From Glutamicibacter sp. JL.03c (GTDB lineage Bacteria > Actinomycetota > Actinomycetes > Actinomycetales > Micrococcaceae): a DNA stretch of 64,000 nucleotides. Shown piece after piece: positions 44,492-52,740 of the stretch (position 1 is the stretch's first letter; each line of letters begins with the position of its first letter). The stretch spans positions 1,364,001-1,428,000 of the forward strand of contig NZ_CP107575.1 in the NCBI RefSeq assembly GCF_025854375.1, written 5' to 3'. The notes under the pieces are model-generated. The model worked only from the letters and a program-made list of their open reading frames with translations. It was not told the origin of the DNA and made no database searches. Both the position numbers and the translations under genes were made by a program.

Positions 44492-44968
44492 ATGTCATCA
44501 AATGCAGAGCTAGAGCAACTGTCCTTCACCGTTTCCGGATTCATTTCCAAGGCGGTGACCCAAGTCTACGAGGCCGTCGCCGATCCGGTGCAACTATCGA
44601 GCTATTTCACTACCGGTGGGGCGCAGGGAAGGGTCGAAGCGGGCACGACGGTTACGTGGGACTTCCATGATTTCCCCGGAGCCTTCCCGGTCAAGGTGCT
44701 GGAGGCGCAGTTCCCCAACAAGATCGTCTTGCAGTGGGGTGCGGAGCACGCCACAGCAGATGATGCACTGAATACAGTGACCTTTGAATTCACCTCGGTG
44801 GATGACAGCACCAGAACCAAGGTCGACATCACCGAAAGCGCCTGGCAGGTCAATTCCGCCGGCGCTCAGGCGGCTTTCGGCAATTGCATGGGCTGGACTG
44901 GCATGCTGGCAGCTATGAAGGCCTGGATGGAGTATGGAATCAACCTCCGAGAAGGCTTCTACAAGTAA
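44492..44968 (+). CDS. SRPBCC (AHSA1/START-like) protein
   Basis: 158 residues. The pattern of a start strand and helix (ISKAVTQVYEAVADPVQLSSYF), a central WDFHDFPG strand and the C-terminal helix with WTGMLAAMKAWMEYG is that of Activator-of-Hsp90-homology-like SRPBCC proteins, which bind hydrophobic ligands or act as stress factors. It lies 68 bp after the acetyltransferase, same direction; a functional link is not evident. Confidence 0.88.
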   Translation: MSSNAELEQLSFTVSGFISKAVTQVYEAVADPVQLSSYFTTGGAQGRVEAGTTVTWDFHDFPGAFPVKVLEAQFPNKIVLQWGAEHATADDALNTVTFEFTSVDDSTRTKVDITESAWQVNSAGAQAAFGNCMGWTGMLAAMKAWMEYGINLREGFYK

Positions 44969-44980
44969 TTCGCATTGCTT

Positions 44981-45574
44981 CTAACGCCGACGGCGATAGT
45001 AGACGTGTGTCGCCAAAGGTGTTTCACGCCGCGAGTACCGGTCCATGTGGGTCTCGATGGTTTCCACGGTGATGGCTTCGCCATGTCCTAGCCGGATCGG
45101 CGCGATATGCAGCCGCAACTCGTCAATAAGGCCCGCCTTGAGGAACTGCACAATGGTGTTAGCGCCGCCGGCAATGGCAACCGGCCGTTCGCCCGCGGCC
45201 TCTTGCGCCTCCGACAGTGCCTCGTGGATTCCTTCGGTGATGAATTGGAAACTGGTTCCGCCCTCCATCCGGATCAGCGGGCGCGGATGTGAACTGAGCA
45301 CGAAAACCGGCGCGTGATAGGGCGGGTTATCTCCCCACCAGCCGGTCCAGTCCGTTGAATGATGGCCAGGAGGCGGGCCGAACATGTGGCTGCCCATGAT
45401 GAATGCGGCAGCTTCGGTGATTGCCGTGATTTCCTCGGCATTTTCTTCGGTGCGCTCGAATTGCCAGCGATGCAGTTCTTCTGCGCCCTCGCCGAGAGGG
45501 AACTGCATGCTCTGATGGGGTCCTGCGCAAAATCCATCAGAAGATACTGTCACATCGCAAGTAACTGGCCCCAT
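44981..45574 (-). CDS. RibD C-terminal / dihydrofolate-reductase-like protein
   Basis: 197 residues. It starts with the typical VTCDVTVSSDGFCAG strand-loop, has AAAFIMGSHMFG and the nucleotide-binding VAIAGGANTIVQFLKAGLIDEL, ending in LHIAPIRLGHG. Stand-alone members of this family in actinobacteria are NADPH-dependent reductases of unknown substrate. It ends 12 bp from the stop of the convergent SRPBCC gene. Confidence 0.9.
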   Translation of the reverse strand: MGPVTCDVTVSSDGFCAGPHQSMQFPLGEGAEELHRWQFERTEENAEEITAITEAAAFIMGSHMFGPPPGHHSTDWTGWWGDNPPYHAPVFVLSSHPRPLIRMEGGTSFQFITEGIHEALSEAQEAAGERPVAIAGGANTIVQFLKAGLIDELRLHIAPIRLGHGEAITVETIETHMDRYSRRETPLATHVYYRRRR

Positions 45575-45670
45575 CGCCTACTCCTCAAATCTCCAACCGC
45601 AGTACTGGTTCTGCAGATATTCCTACAGTGAACCGGTCACAGCGCAGATGCAAGCAGTATTCGGCGATGA

Positions 45671-46396
45671 TTATTTTTCGGAGGCGCCCTGCTTGTTTTC
45701 GCTGGAGCCATTCCACAGCGTTGAGGAGTGCTTCTTGATGAGTGCAGCCTCTAGCAGCATGGCCGCTTTGCGGTGAACGCACGGCATCCACCGCACTTCC
45801 AAGTTCAACCGGTCGATGGCACGACGCGCCATGCCTTCCACGCTCTCGGGGCGACCTGCGTCGGCCTCTTGGACGAATTGGGCCAGCCATGCGGAATCGG
45901 CCAGCGCCAAATTCATGGCATATTTTCCAAGGCCAGAGGTGGCGCCCTTGCCGCTGGAGTAGACCTTCAAGCGTCCGCGCAGGCCTTTGCCATTTCGCTC
46001 CCCGGCTTGCCCGATGTACAGCGGCGGATTCTGCTCGTCGCCGCGTTGCCGGACGGCATAGACTCCGGGCAGCGCCGGCGCTTGTTCGGCGGACTGTTCG
46101 AAGGGAGTCCATTCGGACCAGTCCAGCGCATCGAGGATGGCATCATCGATCGGGCGAAGCGGCGCATCGATCCCGGGCGCTCCGGCAAATTGCAGTTGCT
46201 GCAACAACCCGGGGTGCAGGTGCCAGTTGCCGCCGGGCTTGTTGGGGATTTGCACCGCGCCCTTGGGCCGCTGCTTTCGCAAGTAGCTTCGGAGATCCTT
46301 GGTATCGACGCCAAGTTGGCTGGCTGCTACGTCCAAGCCCAGTAGCTGCGCGTCCTTCAACAATGATCTTCCTTCTGTGCTGAGCCGATCCTTCAA
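45671..46396 (-). CDS. GIY-YIG nuclease-like protein
   Basis: 241 residues from a TTG at 46396; another TTG pair 11-12 codons later has a better ribosome site (GAAGGAAG). The core is the GIY-YIG-like PGVYAVR followed by PLYIGQAGE and KGLRGRLKVY, where the second Tyr-Ile-Gly and the Arg are the catalytic positions. The first 90 residues are helical, with a possible helix-turn-helix (AASQLGVDTKDLRSYLRK). The C-terminus has the expected MLLEAALIKKH with the metal-binding Glu. A DNA target or partner is not evident: no restriction, repair or mobile genes are adjacent. Confidence 0.75.
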   Translation of the reverse strand: MKDRLSTEGRSLLKDAQLLGLDVAASQLGVDTKDLRSYLRKQRPKGAVQIPNKPGGNWHLHPGLLQQLQFAGAPGIDAPLRPIDDAILDALDWSEWTPFEQSAEQAPALPGVYAVRQRGDEQNPPLYIGQAGERNGKGLRGRLKVYSSGKGATSGLGKYAMNLALADSAWLAQFVQEADAGRPESVEGMARRAIDRLNLEVRWMPCVHRKAAMLLEAALIKKHSSTLWNGSSENKQGASEK

Positions 46397-46477
46397 GCAA
46401 CGACATTTCTGTTCCCATGGTGCCAGAAAACCCGGAAGATCGGGCGCTAGCGCCAGAGCTTCCGAGTAATCTGCCGG

Positions 46478-46936
46478 TTATAGAACTGCGTGATGCAGTT
46501 TGCTGCTCAGCCGGTTCAATTCGAGGAATTCCTCCTCGGAAAGTGCCGAACCAAGAAGCTCGTGCAGATGCTTCACATGCTCCCGGCCGATTTCCTGCTG
46601 CAGCTTCCGTCCCTCATCAGTCAGGGACAGCTGAGTGGCTCGATGATCCACCGGATCCGGTTCGCGGACAACCAGTCCCTGCTCTTCAAGGCGGACCACC
46701 ATGCGGCTCAAGCTGGGCTGGGAAATGAGCAACTGCTTGTTCAAGTCGACCATCCGGCTCTTGCCCCCGGGACAGGTGCGCAAGTTGAACAGGACATCGT
46801 ATTCGCGCATGGACAGCTTGCCGAACTCCGGCATGGCGGTGATTTGGCGCATGACCGCCACCTGCGCCCGGAACAGGGATTCCCAGGCGTCGGTGGTGAC
46901 CTTCAACGAGGCTACAGGTTTATTGGTCCCGGTCAC
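46478..46936 (-). CDS. MarR-family regulator
   Basis: 152 residues from the GTG at 46936 (AAGGAG 9 bp upstream). It overlaps the monooxygenase stop by 17 bp, so the pair is co-translated. Winged helix: LSMREYDVLFNLRTCPG, LNKQLLISQPSLSRMVVRLEEQGLVVREPDPVDHRATQLSLT, with the conserved wing D-x-R. No Cys in the sensory N-terminal position. It probably represses its own operon through the dyad at 48104-48123. Confidence 0.93.
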   Translation of the reverse strand: MTGTNKPVASLKVTTDAWESLFRAQVAVMRQITAMPEFGKLSMREYDVLFNLRTCPGGKSRMVDLNKQLLISQPSLSRMVVRLEEQGLVVREPDPVDHRATQLSLTDEGRKLQQEIGREHVKHLHELLGSALSEEEFLELNRLSSKLHHAVL

Positions 46937-48053
46937 TTGCTGCTGGCTCCTTGGTCTTCGCTTCCTCAGCCTCCAGTTTAGCCCGGCGAGCGGCGACCAG
47001 CCCTTCATGGGTTGGGGCGGGGGTCAGATCTGCCGGGGCGCGGGATTCCATTTCCTTGCGCAGTTCAGGCAAGACGTACTCGCCGAACATGTCCAGCTGG
47101 TTCAAAACGGTCTTCAGCGGCAAGCCCGCGTGGTCGATGAGGAAGAGCTGGCGCTGGTAGCTGCCGAAGTATTCCTGGAAGGTCAGGGTCTTTTCCAGAA
47201 CCTGCTGAGGCGAGCCGACGGTCAATGGGGTTTGCGCGGTGAAGTCCTCCAGCGATGGACCGTGTCCGTAGACCGGCGCGTTGTCGAAGTAGGGGCGGAA
47301 CTCCTTGACTGCTTGCTGCGAGTCCTTGGCCATGTAGAACTGGCCGCCCAATCCGACCACGGCCTGGTGGGCCTTGCCATGGCCGTAGTGCTCGTAGCGT
47401 TCGCGGTAGAGGTTGATCAGCTGCTGGTAGTGCTCCTTTGGCCAGAAGATGTTGTTGGCGAAGAAGCCGTCTCCGTAGTAGGCGGCGATCTCGGCGACCT
47501 GCGGGGTCCGGATGGAGCCGTGCCAGACGAAGGGCGCCACGTCGTCCAACGGCCGGGGCGTGGAGGTGAAATTCTGCAGGGGAGTGCGGAAGGTGCCTTC
47601 CCAGTCCACTACGTCCTCATCCCACAGGCGGCGCAGCAGGTTGTAGTTCTCCACGGTGAGGTTGACCGAATCCTGGATGTTCTTGCCGAACCACGGGTAG
47701 ACCGGGCCGGTATTACCGCGGCCCAAGACCAGATCCACGCGTCCGCCGGACAGGTGCTGCAGCATCGCGAAATCTTCGGCGATCTTCACCGGATCATTCG
47801 TGGTGATCAAGGTCGTGGTGGTCGAGAGGATGATCCGCTTGGTCTGGGCGGCGATGTAGGCCAGCGTGGTGGTAGGAGAGGAAGAGAAGAATGGGCGGTT
47901 GTGGTGCTCGCCAATGGCGTAGACGTCCATGCCGATTTCTTCGACTTTTTTGGCGATGGCTACCGAGGCGTCGATGCGTTCCTTTTCCGTAGGAATGCGG
48001 CCGGTGGTGGGGTCGCGGGTGATATCGCTGACTGAGAATACTCCGAACTGCAT
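46920..48053 (-). CDS. LLM-class flavin-dependent oxidoreductase
   Basis: 377 residues from the ATG at 48053 (AGGAG 5 bp upstream). A luciferase-like TIM barrel: FGVFSVSDITRDP at the start, the flavin segment VYAIGEHHNRPFFSSSP, HLSGGRVDLVLGRGN, and LFLIDHAGLP near the end. An N-terminal EHH pattern and the long C-terminal charged tail (rich in Glu, Ala and Lys) are notable. Such FMNH2-dependent enzymes oxygenate small organics; substrate unknown. First gene of a two-gene operon with the MarR regulator. Confidence 0.92.
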   Translation of the reverse strand: MQFGVFSVSDITRDPTTGRIPTEKERIDASVAIAKKVEEIGMDVYAIGEHHNRPFFSSSPTTTLAYIAAQTKRIILSTTTTLITTNDPVKIAEDFAMLQHLSGGRVDLVLGRGNTGPVYPWFGKNIQDSVNLTVENYNLLRRLWDEDVVDWEGTFRTPLQNFTSTPRPLDDVAPFVWHGSIRTPQVAEIAAYYGDGFFANNIFWPKEHYQQLINLYRERYEHYGHGKAHQAVVGLGGQFYMAKDSQQAVKEFRPYFDNAPVYGHGPSLEDFTAQTPLTVGSPQQVLEKTLTFQEYFGSYQRQLFLIDHAGLPLKTVLNQLDMFGEYVLPELRKEMESRAPADLTPAPTHEGLVAARRAKLEAEEAKTKEPAASDRDQ

Positions 48054-48103
48054 GTCCACTCCTGCTTGTCGTCGAGGTTTTGCGTTGTGCGCCTACCTAC
48101 AAT

Positions 48104-48123
48104 TTATATGCGTATGCATGTAA
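48104..48123. promoter_or_regulatory. Candidate MarR operator
   Basis: TTATATGC-GTAT-GCATGTAA: 8-bp arms with one mismatch, 50 bp before the monooxygenase start. The size and AT-rich ends suit a MarR dimer. Confidence 0.5.
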
Positions 48124-48265
48124 TAACAAGTTGATGCGTCAAATATTCCCGGACATGGGTAGTGCGATGGGACACAAGGCCGCCATGGACACGGCATGGA
48201 TGGCAGAAGGCCAAGGGGGCTAGGGGACAGTGCAAGGCTGCAGCATTCAGCGGTGGCCGGTCTTG

Positions 48266-48931
48266 CTAGTTGACCATGCCGCTCTGATACGCGATCAACG
48301 CCGCTTCAACGCGATTGCGCACACCGAGCTTGAGCATAATCGAGGTCATATGCCCCTTGACCGTGGCCGCAGTGAGCACCAGCTCTTCGGCGATTTCCGC
48401 ATTCGAATCTCCCGCTCCCACCAGCGACAAGACATCACGTTCACGCGGCGTCAGCTCTGCAATCATCGAGGCTGCCTCGGTGCGCCGCCCCTAATCAAGG
48501 CGGCGGACCTTGTCCACCAGGCGCTTGGCGATGCGCGGGGAGAGGGCAGCGGCGCCATCGGCAACCGAATGGACAGCCCCGATCAATTCCTCCGGGCTGG
48601 AACTCTTGAGCATGAACCCGGCCGCACCGCCGGCCATGGCGCGATCGATATATTCTTCCTCGCCAAAAGTTGTCAGGACCAGCACCTTGGCCTCCGGGTC
48701 CTCGGCCAAGATGCGCTCCATCGCGCTGAGCCCATCAAGCTGGGGCATGCGAATATCCATCATGGTCACCTGGGGGCGGAGCCGAGCAGCCAATTCGATA
48801 GCCCGGATCCCATTCTCTGCCTCGCCCAGGATCTTGATCCCTGGATCGCTGGCGAGGATGGTCCCAAGCCCTGCGCGGATCAGCGGATCATCATCAACAA
48901 GCAGTAGCCCTACCGGATGTTCTGTGCTCAT
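48266..48931 (-). pseudogene. NarL/LuxR-type response regulator interrupted by an in-frame TAG
   Basis: Receiver domain in codons 1-146: LLLVDDDPLIRAGL with the acidic pocket, phosphoacceptor Asp in VTMMDIRMPQLDG, the Thr in VLVLTTFG and Lys in FMLKSSSP. It ends at TAG (48491-48493). In the same frame eight codons follow (GRRTEAAS), then a complete LuxR helix-turn-helix (LTPRERDVLSLV, SNAEIAEELVLTAATVKGHMTSI) to the stop at 48266. The full protein would be 221 residues, the family norm. A single C-to-T change in CAG would explain the stop. It starts 9 bp after the kinase stop. Without readthrough, the receiver is made without DNA-binding domain; the ATG at 48466 could yield a free HTH. Confidence 0.85.
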
Positions 48932-48940
48932 GTATTGATC

Positions 48941-50299
48941 CTATGACGCGGGGTAGAGGTGGTCGGCGGAAATCAGGACATCATCCGAGAAGCAGAGCCG
49001 GAACATCTCGCTGCCCAGGTCCAGCACCCCGGTGCGCGCAGCGTAGTACCGGCACTGGCCGCTGGCCGGCAGCCGGGATTCATCGATCACCGGAAGCGGC
49101 TGGTCCAGACCCTTGGCCTGGACATGCTCAGCGACTTCCTCCCGGTTCATCCCCATCGTGAGCTGCTGGAAGTCAGCCGGGCTCAACGCCGTGGCCCGGA
49201 AAGTCGCCAACTGCAAGAAGTACAGGCCCAGCACCATGGCCGCAACCGTCAGGACGGGCACCAGCACCAGCAGCCATCGTGAAGAGGCCTTGCCGGACCC
49301 CGGCTCCAGCAGCGCTCCGGAATCCGGCTGGATCCGGCCGATCGTGGCCACCACTTCAAAGGACTCGTCAGAACGGTTCACGCGCAGGGATCCGCCATGC
49401 AAGGCTAATGCCGCGCGCAGGGTGCGCAGACCCGTGGCCCCGGCCCGCGCCGGAGTCGGGGAACCGTCCAGCGTATTGCTGATCCGCAAGGTCATGGGAT
49501 CCGCACTGCTATCAAGCTCCACATCCACCAGATGCTGCGGCGCGTATTTGGCCGCATTGGTCAGCGCCTCCTGCAGCACCTGATGCAGGACAGCACCGGT
49601 GGGGGAGCTGGGCGGGGCTGCGGGGTCCGGACCCGTCGCCTGGTAGTTGATCCGCATGCCCCGGCTGCGCGCCTGGGATATCAGCCTTCCCAGGGATTGC
49701 TGCTGGGGGCTCAACGATGCATTCTGAGCCGGATCATGAAGCACTTCGATAATCTCGTGCAGGTGCTCAACGGCCTGATCTGCCTGGGCGCGGATGCGCA
49801 CGGCGAATCGGTAAGCCTCCGACTCCCTGTCCAGGGCCATCTGCAACCCGCCGGTAGACAGCGCCAACAGCGCCATGTCATGTCCCAACTGGTCATGCAT
49901 CGCCTCGGCAATTCGCGCTCTCTCGCGAAGCCCGGCCTGGATCACTGCATGGTGGCGTTCCTGGGCACGGAAGGACAAGGCATTGCGCCTGGCCCGCCCC
50001 GCCCACCAGGGCAAGAGGACGAACAAGACCACCCCGGTCGAGAGATTCAAGGCAAAGGTCAGCACGCTGACATGAGCGGAAAAAATCAGCGTCATCCCCG
50101 CTGCGAGCGCTCCGGCCGCCAAGGCAGCGATTCCATGGACCACCGAGTCCACGCGGCGCCCCGCAAAAAAGCTGCCGACGGCGGCCAGCGGGGCCAGGAA
50201 AAGCCACGCTCCGCTGGTAGACAGCGGAAGCAGGTACGCGCTCAGCGCGAGAACGATGAGCAGCAGGATTTGCTTCCACTGGATAGCCATGATGATCAT
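48941..50299 (-). CDS. NarL-type sensor histidine kinase with C-terminal membrane/extracytoplasmic extension
   Basis: 452 residues from the ATG at 50299; upstream codons to 50368 are less likely, and an ATG three codons later is possible. Four N-terminal helices, then the HisKA_3 helix with RIAEAMHDQLGHD (His about 135), the N-box EALTNAAKYAP and G-box GATGLRTLRAAL. Unusually, the ATPase domain is followed by another transmembrane helix (SSRWLLVLVPVLTVAAMVLG) and about 85 residues resembling a SmpA/OmlA-like module (FQQLTMGMNREEVAEHV) with two Cys. Intact, while its regulator gene carries a stop codon. Divergent from the ABC transporter it probably controls. Confidence 0.9.
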   Translation of the reverse strand: MIIMAIQWKQILLLIVLALSAYLLPLSTSGAWLFLAPLAAVGSFFAGRRVDSVVHGIAALAAGALAAGMTLIFSAHVSVLTFALNLSTGVVLFVLLPWWAGRARRNALSFRAQERHHAVIQAGLRERARIAEAMHDQLGHDMALLALSTGGLQMALDRESEAYRFAVRIRAQADQAVEHLHEIIEVLHDPAQNASLSPQQQSLGRLISQARSRGMRINYQATGPDPAAPPSSPTGAVLHQVLQEALTNAAKYAPQHLVDVELDSSADPMTLRISNTLDGSPTPARAGATGLRTLRAALALHGGSLRVNRSDESFEVVATIGRIQPDSGALLEPGSGKASSRWLLVLVPVLTVAAMVLGLYFLQLATFRATALSPADFQQLTMGMNREEVAEHVQAKGLDQPLPVIDESRLPASGQCRYYAARTGVLDLGSEMFRLCFSDDVLISADHLYPAS

Positions 50300-50427
50300 G
50301 CTACGCAAGATCGGTGGAAGCTGACACCGACCAAAGTCGGGGGAGCCCGACCCGGAACTGCCGACCATCAGCCGGTGTGCCCGGCTTCATGCGATGACAG
50401 AGTTGAGCCCAGGAAAAGGAGTTCACC

Positions 50428-51345
50428 ATGATCAAGCTCGACGCACTCACCAAGGACTACGGCAACACCCGCGCCGTCAACGAACTGAGCGTAGACATTC
50501 CACCGGGAAAGGTCACCGGTTTCCTCGGACCCAATGGAGCCGGCAAGTCCACCACCATGCGCATGATTCTCGGCCTGGACGCTCCGACCAGCGGCCAAGC
50601 CCTGGTCAACGGGCAACGCTACGGCCAATTGGCCTACCCCATGCATACGGTGGGTGCCCACATCAGCGGCACGGCCGGGCACCCAGGGCATACGCCCAGG
50701 ACATTCCTGCAGGCGCTGGCCCAAAGCAACCGCATCTGTCGGCAGCGAGTCGGGCAGGTGCTCGAAGAATCCGGACTGGCAACCGTGGCCTCCAAGCGCA
50801 TCGGTGGTTTCTCCCTGGGCATGCGCCAGCGCCTTGGCATCAGCGCCGCATTGCTCGGCGACCCGCAAATCCTCATCCTTGATGAGCCGATGAACGGGCT
50901 GGATGCACAAGGCATCGCATGGATCCGGCACATGATGCGCACCCGGGCCGAAAATGGGGGAACAGTCTTTGTCTCCAGCCACCTGATGAGCGAAGTGCAG
51001 CAGGTAGCCGACCAGCTGATCCTCATCGGCCGCGGCCAGCTCATCGCCCATGCCGCCACCGAGCAGCTCATCACCGAGTTCACGCAACAGATTGTCACCG
51101 TGCGTTCTCCGCAAGTCCAGGCGCTCGCCGACCTGCTGGGGCAGCGGGGTGTCCAGGTGCAGCCCGCGGGAGAGCAAGCAGTACGGGTCACGGGCCTGGC
51201 GCTGGAAGAAATCGGAGCGCTGGCCTTTGCCCAGCACATCGAATTGCACGAATTGAGCGCTGCCCGCGGTTCACTGGAGTCGGCCTATAACCAGCTGACC
51301 CGAGACTCGATCGAATTCACCGCACCATCCCCGGCAAGGAGCTGA
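50428..51345 (+). CDS. ABC transporter ATPase (drug/peptide exporter type)
   Basis: 305 residues, AAGGAG 7 bp before the ATG. Walker A GPNGAGKST, signature FSLGMRQRLGISAAL, Walker B ILILDEPMNGLD and H-loop SSHLMSEV are intact. The extra C-terminal domain (about 215-305) is typical of the CcmA/BcrA-like ATPases paired with a separate permease, often linked to NarL-type two-component systems and resistance to membrane-active peptides. The partner permease, 4 bp downstream, carries an in-frame stop. Confidence 0.93.
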   Translation: MIKLDALTKDYGNTRAVNELSVDIPPGKVTGFLGPNGAGKSTTMRMILGLDAPTSGQALVNGQRYGQLAYPMHTVGAHISGTAGHPGHTPRTFLQALAQSNRICRQRVGQVLEESGLATVASKRIGGFSLGMRQRLGISAALLGDPQILILDEPMNGLDAQGIAWIRHMMRTRAENGGTVFVSSHLMSEVQQVADQLILIGRGQLIAHAATEQLITEFTQQIVTVRSPQVQALADLLGQRGVQVQPAGEQAVRVTGLALEEIGALAFAQHIELHELSAARGSLESAYNQLTRDSIEFTAPSPARS

Positions 51346-51349
51346 ACCC

Positions 51350-52144
51350 ATGAAAACACTAGATCTTCATCCGGAGCGCCAGTTATCCAGCGTTGGCCCG
51401 TTGCTTGCTGCGACGCGAGCCGAAGTCACGAAGTTCCGCGGCTCGCGTTCTCTCACCGGATTGTACGCAGCAGGCCTCCTCGCCACAATTGCGCTGGGCT
51501 GGTTGCTGGGCGCCAGCGCGAAGGCCAGCGGTAATAACGGCTTCGACACCGCGATGCCCGCGCCATTGCTGGTTTTTGCCACGCTGCAGTTCGGGTAGCT
51601 ATTTTTTGCCGCGGCAGCGGCACTGCACATGACCGGCGAGTACTCCAGCGGCGCCATCATCAGCACCTTGCAGGCGGTGCCGCGTCGCGGAATCATGGTG
51701 GGCTCCAAGGCTTTGGTCCTGGGCGTACTCGGCCTGGCCACCGGCCTGATGCTGATTCCGGTGGCCACGATTCCCACTGCCTTGAGCGCCGGGCAGTACG
51801 GACAATTTGCCTTGGCGGATCTGTTCTCGGCTTCCCTGGGGGCAGGAACCTATTTGGCGCTGCTGAATCTGATGGTGCTTGGGCTGGGACTGCTGTGCCG
51901 GAATTCGGCCGGAACCATTGTCTCGCTCATTGCGCTCGTGCTTGGCCTGCCGCAAATCCTCCAGCTGATACCCATGGACTGGGTGCAGACGCTGATCCAG
52001 TACCTGCCGACCAATGCTGCAACATTCATGGCCACAGGCGCCAGCGAACCTTATGGGCCAGCGATGGCGTTCGTGATTCTTGTAGCGTGGAGTGCTGCGC
52101 TGCTGGGTGCTGGGACGGTGGCCTTGAAAAAGCGCGACGCCTAG
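51350..52144 (+). pseudogene. ABC permease interrupted by an in-frame TAG
   Basis: Starts 4 bp after the ATPase. Codons 1-82 encode a cytoplasmic start (ATRAEVTKFRGSRSLTGLY) and the first helix, ending at TAG (51596-51598) after LLVFATLQFG. The same frame then continues LFFAAAAALHMTGEYSSGAI and four or five further helices to a stop at 52142-52144. The motif TGEYSSGAI is the usual one of these ABC-2 permeases. Restoring one codon (CAG is the likely ancestor) gives 264 residues, the family norm. Without readthrough the transporter cannot be made. Confidence 0.87.
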
Positions 52145-52197
52145 GCGCATACCGTTTGCACAGGAATTCTGGCCCGCTATGGGGATCTAATTTCGAT

Positions 52198-52650
52198 ATG
52201 GTTGTGGGTATGGGTAGCAAGGGCAATGCGATGCAACCGGGCCAGAGGCCGGTTCCTGCCTTGGCCTGGTTGCATTTGGCGTTGCTCGTTGGCGCCGTAT
52301 TTATGGGATTGCTCTCGATGCATGTCTTGGTGGCTCCAGCGATGCCGTCGGCCGCCCCGATGAGCTCGTCCGGGCAGGGAATGATCGCTCATTCTTCGGC
52401 TCATGATTCCGATATGGCGCCGGCTGGCGGCGACGAGGGCCACGGGTGTTCAGACTGCCCGATGGATCATGAAATGTCGGCTGCTGGATGCGTCCTCGCA
52501 TTGCTGGCTTTGCTGCTGCTCTTGCGGCCGCCGGGAATTCTCGCACTTGCCAAGAAGATGGCGATGAGGCCGGAGGTCTTGACGCTTTGCCGCCCGCGGT
52601 TCCCGCTGTCCAGACCGGATCTGACGGCCTTGGGGATTTGTCGAACGTGA
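52198..52650 (+). CDS. DUF6153-like small membrane protein
   Basis: 150 residues from the ATG at 52198 (GGGGAT about 10 bp upstream; a later ATG is possible). One helix (LAWLHLALLVGAVFMGLLS), an exposed Met/His/Ser/Asp-rich loop with the Cys pair HGCSDCPMDH, and a second helix (GCVLALLALLLLLRPPG) followed by an Arg-rich tail. The pattern fits the actinobacterial DUF6153 family, which I recall often sits beside DUF305 genes, as here. The Met/His/Cys loop suggests metal (copper) contact; that is inference. Confidence 0.7.
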   Translation: MVVGMGSKGNAMQPGQRPVPALAWLHLALLVGAVFMGLLSMHVLVAPAMPSAAPMSSSGQGMIAHSSAHDSDMAPAGGDEGHGCSDCPMDHEMSAAGCVLALLALLLLLRPPGILALAKKMAMRPEVLTLCRPRFPLSRPDLTALGICRT

Positions 52651-52740
52651 CGAGCAGGCTCGCGCATTGTCGCTTGCCTGACATTTTTTGTGCCCCCTTC
52701 GAACGGCACTCTAATCTTTCACGTACCACAGGAGAATTCC

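Noticed and set aside
48266-52144. Genome-wide amber suppression or recoding as the explanation for both TAG codons
   Set aside because: Many intact genes here end in TAG (for example the 2653-residue protein, hpaE and the siderophore-binding protein), so general readthrough would extend them; local mutation is simpler.
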